From Serripes groenlandicus (lineage: Eukaryota; Mollusca; Bivalvia; Cardiida; Cardiidae), in assembly GCA_031761405.1 (NCBI GenBank), contig JASEVX010000006.1:33049359-33113358 (forward strand): DNA of 64,000 bases, in the 5' to 3' direction. The position numbers and the translations under genes were made by a program. Numbering within the stretch: position 1 is the first letter of the stretch; the number at the start of each line of letters is the position of its first letter. The notes beneath the pieces were generated by a model. The model saw only the letters and a list, made by a program, of their open reading frames with translations, searched no databases and was not told the DNA's origin. This document shows positions 21,114 through 29,474 of the stretch, piece by piece.

Positions 21114-22055
21114 AACAAGAGGGCCATGATGGCCCTGGAATCGCTCACCTGATTTATTTTTTCACTTTAGCTATATAAGCCCCGCCATCTGGCGGGCATA
21201 GTTTCCAACCAATCAACTTGGCTTGAAGGAATCTGATAGAGGGTTACCCTAGGAACATTTCTACAAAATTATTTGAAAATCGGCCTGACACTTTTGGAGG
21301 AGAAGATTTTTTAAGTTTTCACTATAGCCATAAAAGGCAAAATTATAAGCCCCGCCCCCTGGCGGCCATGTTTTTTGACCAATCAACATGGCTTGAAGGA
21401 ATCTGATAGAGGGTCATCCAAGGAACATTTCTATAAAATTATTTGAAAATCGGCCTGACACTTTTGGAGGAGAAGATTTTTTAAGTTTGCACTATAGCCA
21501 TATAAGGCAAAATAGCCCCGCCCCCCCTGGCGGCCATGTTTTTCGACCAATCAACATGGCTTGAAGGAATCTGATAGAGGGTCACCGAAGGAACATTTCT
21601 ACAAAATAATTTGAAAATCGGCCTGACACTTTCGGAGGAGAAGATTTTTTAAGTTTGCACTATAGCCATATAAGGCAAAATAGCCCCGCCCCCCCCTGGC
21701 GGCCATGTTTTTTGACCAATCGACATGGCTTGAAGGAATCTGATAGAGGGTCACCTAAGGAACATTTCTACAAAATAATTTGAAAATCGGCCTGACACTT
21801 TCGGAGAAGAAGATTTTTTAAGAATTTTGAAGTTTTTTTCATTTCGTTGCCATGGAAACCAGAATTCTGCATGGATCCCAAAAATTTTAAGGAATTCTGG
21901 TGAGGACATTGAGAGGATGCTTTCTGTGAAGTTTCATCCTAGTTGACCCAACGGTTACAGAGGAGAAAATGTTGACGGACGACGGATGACGGACGCCGGA
22001 CATAGGGCGATCACAATAACTCACCTTGAGCACTTCGTGCACAGGTGAGCTAAAA
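21114..22055 (+). mobile_element. TR-A array element
   Basis: Left hairpin AGGGCCATGATGGCCCT, GCTCACCT; four ~165 bp monomers (GCCCCGCC at ~21179, 21350, 21515, 21684); GAAGTTTCATCCTAGTTGACCC spacer; GACGACGGATGACGGACGCCGG; hairpin CACCTTGAGCACTTCGTGCACAGGTG, GAGCTAAAA. The hairpin loop is GCACTTCGTGC as in TR-B, not AAA as in the other TR-A copies, which suggests exchange of right ends. Confidence 0.9.
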
Positions 22056-22335
22056 ATAATATGAGATAAGAAATTGGTTGTGTACTCTCCCACTATCCAA
22101 AGATGTTGATCCCTACCAGGTAGAGGGTGTGTAGTTAGTAGATTCAATCATTTTCTCTTGAGGTGTCTAGTAGTAGAGCTAGATTCTGACTGAGGATTGG
22201 AGTGTAAAATGCCTTTGATTCTGATTTTGAATTCACGTTTGGTTTCGCCCACATATTGTTTCTTACACAGTTTAAATGTCAGTAATCTTTTTTAGTTGTA
22301 CAGGGTCCCTCAGTCAACAATAATATTTGAGTTTG
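22056..22335. other. no gene seen
   Basis: Unclassified AT-rich sequence without repeat or coding signal. Confidence 0.4.
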
Positions 22336-22348
22336 GTATAGGAGCTGT

Positions 22349-22546
22349 TTGTTTTGAGTTTAACGCCGCTTTCAACAGCTTTGGTCATATCACGGCGGTC
22401 AGTGCACCTACCCATGTTTTCCTGGCTTTCCCACACCAGTACTTACACAACATTCTTTCGAAGCCACTGACTACTTTCTCACATGGATCAGAGGTGAGAG
22501 GCAATGGAAAACATCGCCCGAAAGAATGTCGCCGCAACCGGGTATC
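22349..22546 (-). mobile_element. SINE-III, 5' truncated, 13 bp target duplication
   Basis: Minus-strand SINE missing most of its tRNA-like head. Flanked by GTATAGGAGCTGT at 22336-22348 and 22547-22559. Tail on the left (GTTTTGAGTTTAACGCCGC). 5' truncation with clean duplications is the signature of LINE-driven retrotransposition. Confidence 0.92.
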
Positions 22547-22660
22547 GTATAGGAGCTGTAGACAGTCATCAACAAAGTTTGTGATTGACACCAATTTATG
22601 ACCTTGACCTTTGTGAAAGTAGTATGACACTTCTATAGCTTTGTTTTGCAATAAACCTAA

Positions 22661-22792
22661 TATCATATTGTTATCAGATGTAGTTACCACCTTATATCAT
22701 AAAGCCCATCAAGTTTAATATAAGAGTACATCTTATTTACCAGCTGACAGATAGTGTTACTAGAAATACATCACCAAGAACCCATTCATTGC

Positions 22793-22823
<31 letters not shown>

Positions 22824-22944
22824 TCATTATTTCTGATGTTAGATGGTGGATAAACTCCAGTCAAACAAATGAAGTGACAGGGTTATGAGGGGAAAATGTA
22901 TTAACCCTTTCCCACATACAACAAATCTGCAGCAGACGACTTTG
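22661..22944. repeat. segmental duplication, copy 2, with G27 tract
   Basis: Partner of 20849-21113. The tract at 22797-22823 is 27 consecutive G. The MITE-1 at its right end (22905-) is uninterrupted here. Confidence 0.9.
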
Positions 22945-23111
22945 AAAACATGAAAAATCTCCATAAAAGATAGCTAAATTGTTAAATAAATTTGAAAACA
23001 TTGTGGCCAAAGGTGAAATTGCTCATCATGAGCAATTTCACCTGTGGCCACAATGTTTTTAAAAGTCATCTGCTTCTGTTGCATCAAAATGCCTCTGCAG
23101 TTGGGAAAGGG
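22905..23111 (+). mobile_element. MITE-1, complete
   Basis: TTAA at 22901-22904 and 23112-23115. Hairpin GGTGAAATTGCTCATCATGAGCAATTTCACC is extended and perfect. Right arm is altered (GTTGGGAAAGGG). 207 bp. Confidence 0.88.
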
Positions 23112-23137
23112 TTAAGCAGCATAAAAAAAAAACTTAA

Positions 23138-23221
23138 CCCTTTCTCACTTGCAGTTGCATTCTGCCGAGCAGAGGACTTAGGAAAACATGGCATCATAAA
23201 GAGAAATTGCTTATCTTTAGC
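23138..23221. mobile_element. MITE-1 left half, truncated by TR-C
   Basis: TTAA (23134-23137), CCCTTTCTCACTTGCAGTTGCATTCTGCCGAGCAGAGGAC, GAGAAATTGCTTATC, then AACAAGTGGCCC of TR-C at 23223. No right half is recognised after TR-C. Confidence 0.65.
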
Positions 23222-23222
23222 A

Positions 23223-23700
23223 AACAAGTGGCCCAAGAGGGCCAGTATTGCTCCACTACATTAGGCAAAAAATAAATCACTAAAGCCATATAGGGGAAAA
23301 CAGCCAAATGGTTGCCATATCAACATGGTTTGAAGGAATCTTAAAGAGAGTCACCTAAGGAACATTTATTCAAAATTATTTTAAAATCGTCCACATACTT
23401 TTGTCAGAGAAGATTTTTAAAGTTTGCACTATAGCCATATAAGGAAAAACTGCCCACGCCGCGCCCCCTGGTGGCTATGTTTGTTTTACCAATCAACCTG
23501 GCTTGATTGAATCTGATAGAGTCACCCAAGCAACATTTCTACAAAATTATTCGGAAATCGGCCAAATATCGCCCCATGACGACCATGTTGTTGCGTTCGT
23601 TGCCTGTAGATTGTTATCGAGGCAATTGTTGACGACATATTATGACGGAGAAAATGTAATCACAATATATCACTTGGAGCACTTGGTGCACAGGTGAGTT
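23223..23700 (+). mobile_element. TR-C element, short and diverged
   Basis: Left end AACAAGTGGCCCAAGAGGGCC with GCTCCAC; two degraded ~167 bp monomers (CATATCAACATGGTTTGAAGG; CCAATCAACCTGGCTTGA). The right end, CACTTGGAGCACTTGGTGCACAGGTGAGTT, is of TR-A/B type rather than TR-C type. Hybrid ends imply recombination or exchange. Confidence 0.75.
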
Positions 23701-23736
23701 CAAACTGGGTTAACAAATCATAACTATCAATAATGT

Positions 23737-24020
23737 TTGAATGATTGGGGTTTAATGAATGTATATTGTTTTATGGCGCATCGACAGCTAAGGTCATTAA
23801 GCGCGCAATTAAATTTAATTATTCATGATCCCTGGGTAAACAAACCAGTACTAGGCATATTGGGGTTTAATGTCGTTTTTAACATTTCTCAGTTGGCGGA
23901 CAGTTCACCTATTCGATCATGCATGTCCTGGTTTTCTCACACCAGAACTCCACACAACAATCTTCCAAACAACTGGCAGCTTTTCCACATAGACTTAGCC
24001 CATTGGTGGAAGACAAATGA
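23737..24020 (-). mobile_element. SINE-IV interrupted by SINE-II'
   Basis: SINE-IV tail GATTGGGGTTTAATG at ~23742-23757, continued at 23873-24020 (TCGTTTTTAACATTTCTCAGTTGGCGGACAGTTCACC ... TCCTGGTTTTCTCACACCAG). SINE-II' occupies 23758-23858, 5' truncated, with ATTGGGGTTTAATG duplicated at 23744-23757 and 23859-23872. Confidence 0.85.
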
Positions 24021-24027
24021 CGCATGT

Positions 24028-24086
24028 TGCATTGACAAAATATGTTCAAAGTCGTCTGCTGCAGAATTGTCGTATGAGGGAAAGGG
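24028..24086 (-). mobile_element. MITE-1 right end, solo
   Basis: TTGACAAAATATGTTCAAAGTCGTCTGCTGCAGAATTGTCGTATGAGGGAAAGGG, then TTAA (24087-24090). Same break region as the solo end at 18352-18408. Confidence 0.78.
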
Positions 24087-24090
24087 TTAA

Positions 24091-24298
24091 CCACAAACAC
24101 ACAATTATCAATGAAACACCCAGACATGATTACTGGTTTGCGGACTAGTAATTGTAAATATGGTCTTAAACTACAAACACACAACTATCAATGGAATACA
24201 CACACATGATTACTGGGTTGCCGACATGTAAAGTAAATATACAACTATCATAGTAACTTCCATACATGTTAACTGGGAAACTAACATGTTAGGTAAAT
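24091..24298. repeat. ~75 bp tandem repeat, three diverged copies
   Basis: Copies begin near 24091, 24168 and 24241, sharing ACACACAA.TATCAATG.AA, CATGATTACTGG.TTGC and A.TGTAA.GTAAATA. No coding signal. Confidence 0.75.
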
Positions 24299-24305
24299 AA
24301 GGATT

Positions 24306-24532
24306 AAACTAGAACTATAAGTGAACTCACAAAAGAAAATATTTCCGAACGGAATAATCCTTCTTCATGCACATCCTCAGGTTGTGTACTGCAACTGTGT
24401 AAATTCTCATCAGTATCAGTCCAGCGGTTCAGGAGGACTTGCGCATAAAAGCCATATGGACAGACAGACAGAGTGATTCCAATATACCCCCCAAAACTTT
24501 GTTTGCGGGGGGGGGGGGGGGGGGGGGTATAA
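24306..24532 (+). mobile_element. TR-K-like element with poly-G right end
   Basis: Starts AAACTAGAACTAT and ends with ACAGACAGACAGAG, GTGATTCCAATATACCCCCC, AAAACTTTGTTT and a run of 21 G (24507-24527) before TATA. No complete monomer. The G-run is an expansion of the GGGGG of the terminal hairpin. Confidence 0.75.
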
Positions 24533-24550
24533 AGACTATCAAATAATATC

Positions 24551-25787
24551 AACAAGCAAATTCATGAAATTTCTATCCCCCGCTTGGAGGAAATATTGTA
24601 GGAAAAAAGTGCGGAAAACCGGAAACGGACGGACGGAGGGAGGGACGGACGGAGGGAGAAAGGGACATGACCATACCACAATAAAACGGTTGTATAAAAA
24701 AAGGTTCACATTTGTGGCAGTTATTGCACGGAAACGGCAAGAAACAACATTTTTTGTTAAATAAGGGGCCATAACTCCACCAAATAAAGTCTGCCGAAAG
24801 TGACGATCGAAGTTGGCCTAGCCCTTAAGGCATTTAACCTTGTTACCAAGTTTGAAAAAAAAAGGTTCACATCTGTGGCAGTTATTGCACGGAAACAGCA
24901 AGAAACGACATATTTTGTTAAATAAGGGGCCATAACTCCACCAAATAAAGTCTGCCGAAAGTGACGATCGAAGTTGGCCTAGTCCTTAAGGCATTTAACC
25001 TTGTTACCAAGTTTGAAAAAAAAAAGGTTCACATCTGTGGCAGTTATGGCACGGAAACAGCAAGAAACGACATATTTTGTTAAATAAGGGGCCATAACTT
25101 CACCAAATAAAGTCTGCCGAAAGTGACGATCGAAGTTGGCCTAGCCCTTAAGGCATTTAACCTTGTTACCAAGTTTGAAAAAAAAAGGTTCACATTTGTG
25201 GCAGTTATTGCACGGAAACAGCAAGAAACGACATTTTTTGTTAAATAAGGGGCCATAACTCCACCGAATAAAGTCCGCCGAAAGTGATATTCGAACTTGG
25301 CCTAGCCCTTAAGGCATTTAACGTTGTTACCAAGTTTGAAAAAAAAAGGTTCACATTTGTGGCAGTTATTGCACGGAAACAGCAAGAAACGACATTTTTT
25401 GTTAAATAAGGGGCCATAACTCCACCAAATAAAGTCCGCCGAAAGTGACGATCGAACTTGGCCTAGCCCTTAAGGCATTTAACGTTGTTACCAAGTTTGA
25501 AAAAAAAAGGTTCACATTTGTGGCAGTTATTGCACGGAAACGGCAACAAACAACATATTTTGTTAAATAAGGGGCCATAACTCCACCAAATAAAGTCCGC
25601 CGAAAGTGATATTCGAACTTGGCCTAGCCCTTAAGGCATTTAACGTTGTTACCAAGTTTGAAAAAAAAAGGTTCACATTTGCGGCAGTTATTGCACAGAA
25701 ACGAAGTGTGACGGACGGACAGACGGACGGACGGACAAACCGAAATTAATAACCCCCCTTTTTTTCTTCGAAAAAGCGGGGGATAAT
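24551..25787 (+). mobile_element. TR-G array element, 161-162 bp monomers
   Basis: Left AACAAGCAAATTCATGAAATT, TATCCCCCGCTTGG, GGACGGACGGAGGGAGG tract and CAATAAAACGGTTGTATA. Six monomers with GGTTCACAT.TGTGGCAG, GGGGCCATAACTCCACC, AAAGTGACGATCGAA.TTGGCCTAG; GGTTCAC at 24864, 25026 and 25187. Right: GACGGACAGACGGACGG, AACCCCCC(T)7CTTCGAAAAAGCGGGGGATAA. This is a class II element. Confidence 0.92.
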
Positions 25788-26067
25788 AAAACACCATGCC
25801 TAATGGTTAACTGACATGGTGATGGGACAAGACCCCTTTGTGCTAAAAGCTTACAGTAAAATGGGATCAAATGTGTGACAGCCTTTGTTTAAATGATTGG
25901 CAGCCAAGATCCAATTTCATACTTGTTTCCTTACAACTCTAAAGAGATGGATGACAATATTGTTTGTTGGATCATGATTTGTTTTTATATTAGTGTCACT
26001 CTCTGTTCACTTGTAATTTGTCATTATATATTGTTTTATGAACCAGTGGCCTAGATACTAGAGATAA
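25788..26067. other. no gene seen
   Basis: Unclassified sequence, no repeats or coding signal recognised. Confidence 0.4.
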
Positions 26068-26208
26068 CCCTTTCCCACATACAGGAATTCTGCAGCAGAC
26101 AAGTTTGAAAACAGCTAGGCAAAGAAATGGAAAATCTCGACAAATGATGATATAGTTATTGAATAGAGGTGAAAACGTTGCAGCAAATGGAGAAATTGCT
26201 CATCTTCC
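26068..26208 (+). mobile_element. MITE-1 left half
   Basis: CCCTTTCCCACATACAGGAATTCTGCAGCAGAC through GAGGTGAAAACGTTGCAGCAAATGGAGAAATTGCTCATC; it breaks at the loop of the central hairpin. Confidence 0.75.
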
Positions 26209-26253
26209 TTTGACCTCCGACCCACATGTAAATAGATAAAGGTACATGTTTAA

Positions 26254-26475
26254 CCCTTCCCCTCATATAGACGCTTTCTGACGCCTCTGCAGCAGACGGC
26301 TTTTTGAAAACATATTGACAAAAGAAGAAATTGCACAAAATGTGCAATTTCTCCTTTTGCCACAATGTTTTCCACTTTTTGTCATAGGTTATCCATTCAA
26401 CTATGGAGATATTTTATTGTTTAACAAAATATGTTCAAAGTCGTCTGCTGCAGAATTGTCGTATGAGGGAAAGAG
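26254..26475 (-). mobile_element. MITE-1, full-length 222 bp
   Basis: TTAA at 26250-26253 and 26476-26479. GACGCCTCTGCAGCAGACGG arm first; hairpin AAATTGCACAAAATGTGCAATTT (the GCAC/GTGC variant); right end ATGAGGGAAAGAG. Confidence 0.92.
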
Positions 26476-26512
26476 TTAACACCAGTACTTTTTTAATGGC
26501 ATTAACATTCAA

Positions 26513-26720
26513 CCCCTTTCCCACATACATACAACAGATCTGCAGCAGACAACTTTGAAAACATACAGGCAACAATATGAACAATATGGGTAATCTATAT
26601 AATTGAAAGTATTTTTACTGAATAGAGTTGAAAACATTATGAGCAATTTCTCCATTTGTCACAATGTTTTCAACTCTATTCAATATTTATACTTTCGTCT
26701 GCTGCTAAATTTTCAAAACA
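26513..26720 (+). mobile_element. MITE-1, right end replaced by minisatellite
   Basis: CCCCTTTCCCACATACATACAACAGATCTGCAGCAG; the first hairpin arm is deleted to CATTATGAGCAATTTCTCC; after TTCGTCTGCTGC the sequence passes into the minisatellite. Confidence 0.7.
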
Positions 26721-27142
26721 GAATACCTCTAAATCTCTCTGGACAGGGGAAGGATTTAGATTCTGTTTATCCCTTTCCCGTACAACAAAACAAGAGTACG
26801 TCTAAATCTCTCTGGACAGGGCAAGATTTAGATTCTGTTTATCCCTTTCCCGTACAACAAAACAAGAGTACGTCTAAATCTTTCTGGACAGGGGAAGGAT
26901 TTAGATTCTGTTTATCCCTTTCCCGCGTACAACAAAACAAGAGTACCTCTAAATCTCTCTGGACAGGGGAAGGATTTAGATCCTGCTTATCCCTCTTCCG
27001 CGTACAACAAAACAAAGAGTACCTCTCAATCTCTCTGGACAGGGGAAGGATTTAGATCCTGTTTATCCCTCTTCTGCGTACAACAAAACAAAGAGTACCT
27101 CTCAATCTCTCTGGACAGGGGAAGGATTTAGATTATGTTTAT
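26721..27142. repeat. minisatellite, six units of 72-76 bp, containing MITE-1 end sequence
   Basis: CTCTGGACAGGG recurs at 26741, 26814, 26886, 26961, 27037 and 27113. Each unit also holds TTTATCCCTTTCCC and GTACAACAAAACAA, the outer end of MITE-1. Unit length drifts from 73 to 76 bp. The 150-codon open frame through it is a by-product. Confidence 0.9.
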
Positions 27143-28044
27143 CCCTTTCCCGCATACAACAAATCTTCAGCCAAAGACTTATAGCGAGATTATAGTTACT
27201 GAAAAAAGTTGAGAGCATTGTGGCAAAAGGAACAAGAGGCCCAAGAGGGCCAGTATCGCTCCACGACCATAAGGCAAAAATAAAATCTCCAAACAGCCCT
27301 GCCCCCAATGAACATTTTTACAAAATTATTTGAAAATCGGCTGAACACTTTCAGAGGAGAAGATTTTTTTAAGTTTTCTCTTTAGCCATATAGGCAAAAT
27401 AGCCCCGCCCTGTGACGGCCATGTTTTTTTACCAATCAACATGGCTTGAAGGAATCTGATAGAGGGTCACCCATGGAACATTTCTACAAAATTATTTGAA
27501 AATCTGCTGAACACTTTTGGAGAAGAAGATTTTTTAAGTTTTCACTATAGCTATATATATAAGGCAAAATAGCCCCGCCCCCTGGCGGCCATGTTTTTCG
27601 ACCAATCAACATTTCTTGAAGGAATCTAATAAAGGGTCACCCAAGGAACATTTCTACAAAATTATTTGAAAATCGGCCTGACACTTTCGGAGAAGAAGAT
27701 TTTTTAAGTTTTCACTATATTTTTCTTTTGGTTGCCATGGAAACCAGAATTATGGTTGGATCAAAAGAATTTGAAGGAATTTAAAAGAGGACATTGAGAG
27801 GATGCTTCCTATGAAGTTTCAACCAAATTGGCCAAGTGGTTAGGGAGAAGAAGTTGTTTAAAGGAAAAAGTTAACGTACGCACAGATGCACGCACAACGG
27901 ACAATTCACCATGACATAAGCTCGACTGGCTTTCAGCCAGTGGAGCTAAAAATTGCTTGTTTTGAGCAATTATTCCATTTCTCACAATGTTTTCAAAAGA
28001 CGTCTGCTACAGGGGCGTCAAAAGGTGTCTATATGTGGGAAAGG
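27143..28044 (+). mobile_element. MITE-1 split by TR-C
   Basis: Left 27143-27230 (CCCTTTCCCGCATACAACAAATCTTCAG ... GTTGAGAGCATTGTGGCAAAAGG) and right 27953-28044 (TTGCTTGTTTTGAGCAATTATTCC ... GACGTCTGCTACAGGGGCG ... ATGTGGGAAAGG, TTAA 28045-28048). The break lies in the left stem of the central hairpin. Confidence 0.85.
27231..27950 (+). mobile_element. TR-C array element
   Basis: Left AACAAGAGGCCCAAGAGGGCC, GCTCCAC; about three TR-A-type monomers (27340-27720); GCTTCCTATGAAGTTTCAACC spacer; a short ACGC/ACGG tract; hairpin CTGGCTTTCAGCCAGTGGAGCTAAAA. Serves as the uninterrupted reference for 18474-20577. Confidence 0.9.
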
Positions 28045-28280
28045 TTAAAAGGGAGAAAGCCTAGTTTTATATTGAACTGGACATTGTTCGATATTATTCA
28101 CAGAATAGATTTGATTAGTGGTGCTTTTCAAAGGCCAGTATAGGACAATTCCACAATCAGATGAAAGATGTTTGGTCCATTAGATTTTTCAAAAGAACCC
28201 CTGTTAGTTCATTGACAGAGTTCCAAGCCTTTCTCTCATAGAAAATCTACTGTTTTGGTGCCTCTACAATGTACTTGAGA
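28045..28280. other. no gene seen
   Basis: Unclassified; an 85-codon open frame enters from the MITE arm and has no recognisable domain. Confidence 0.4.
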
Positions 28281-28576
28281 CCCTTTCCCACATTCACTTT
28301 GACGTAACTATAGAAGAATACTTCTGAGAACATTTATGCAAAAGGAGAAATTGGTCATAATGAGCAATTTCTCTTTTGCCACATTATGTTTTCATCTCTA
28401 TTATGCAATATATACTACTTTTAATTATTGAGATTATCATTACTTCGGCAAAGATATTTGCAAAGCCATCTGCTGTAGATTTTATTGTGTGTCGAAAGTG
28501 TTAACCCTTTCCCTCATGTAGACACTTTTTGACGCCTCTGCAGCAGACAGCTTTTTGAAAACATAATAACAAAAGA
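28281..28576. mobile_element. two MITE-1 copies sharing one TTAA
   Basis: Copy 1 (28281-28500) is diverged, with hairpin AAATTGGTCATAATGAGCAATTT, ending GTCGAAAGTG. Copy 2 starts at 28505 with CCCTTTCCCTCATGTAGACAC and breaks at 28576 where TR-C begins. The single TTAA at 28501-28504 serves both. Confidence 0.75.
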
Positions 28577-29474
28577 AACAAGAGGCCCAAGAGGGCCAGT
28601 ATCGCTCCACGGCCATAAGGCAAAAATAAAATCTCCAAACAGCCCTGGCCCCTGGTGGCTATTTTTTTTACCAACCACCATGGCTTAAAGGAATGTTTCT
28701 GCAAAATTATTTGAAATTCGGCCTGACACTTTCGGAGGAGAGGATATTTTAAGTTTTCACTATAGCCATATAAGGCAAAATAGCCCCACCCCCTGGCAGC
28801 CATATTTTTCAACCAATCAACATGGCTTGAAGGAATCTGATAGAGGGTAAGCCTAGAAACATTTCTACAAAATTATTTGAATATCAGCCAAACACTTTCG
28901 GAGGAGAAGATTTTTTAAGTTTTCACTATGGTCATATAAGGCAAAATAGCCCCGCCCTCTGGCTGCCATGTTTTTCGACCAATCAACATGGCTTGAAGGA
29001 ATCTGATAGAGGGTCACCCAATAAACATTTCTACAAAATTATTTGAAAATCGGCTGAACACTTTCGGAGAAGAAGATTTTTTAAGTTTTCATTATAGCTA
29101 TATAAGGCAAAATAGCCCCGCCCCCTGGCGGCCATGTTTTTCAACCAATCAACATTTCTTGAAGGAATCTAATAAAGGGTCACCCAAGGAACATTTCTAC
29201 AAAATTATTTGAAAATCGGCCTGACACTTTTGGAGGAGAAGATTTTTTAAGTTTTCTCTTTAGCCATATAGGTAAAATAGCCCCGCCCTGTGACGGCCAT
29301 GTTTTTTTACCAATCAACATGGCTTGAAGGAATCTGATAGAGGGTCACCCATGGAACATTTCTACAAAACATTTTGAAAATCTGCTGAACACTTTTGGAG
29401 AAGAAGATTTTTTAAGTTTTCACTATAGCTATATAAGGCAAAATAGCCCCGCCCCCTGGCGGCCATGTTTTTCG
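28577..29474 (+). mobile_element. TR-C element, right end replaced
   Basis: Left AACAAGAGGCCCAAGAGGGCC, GCTCCAC, then five TR-A-type monomers. At 29474, in the middle of GGCGGCCATGTTTTTCG, it switches abruptly to TR-H sequence. Neither a spacer nor a right terminal hairpin of its own is present. Confidence 0.85.

Noticed and set aside
26603..27055. 150-codon frame across the 72-76 bp repeat
   Set aside because: Reads through a MITE-1 and a minisatellite derived from its end.
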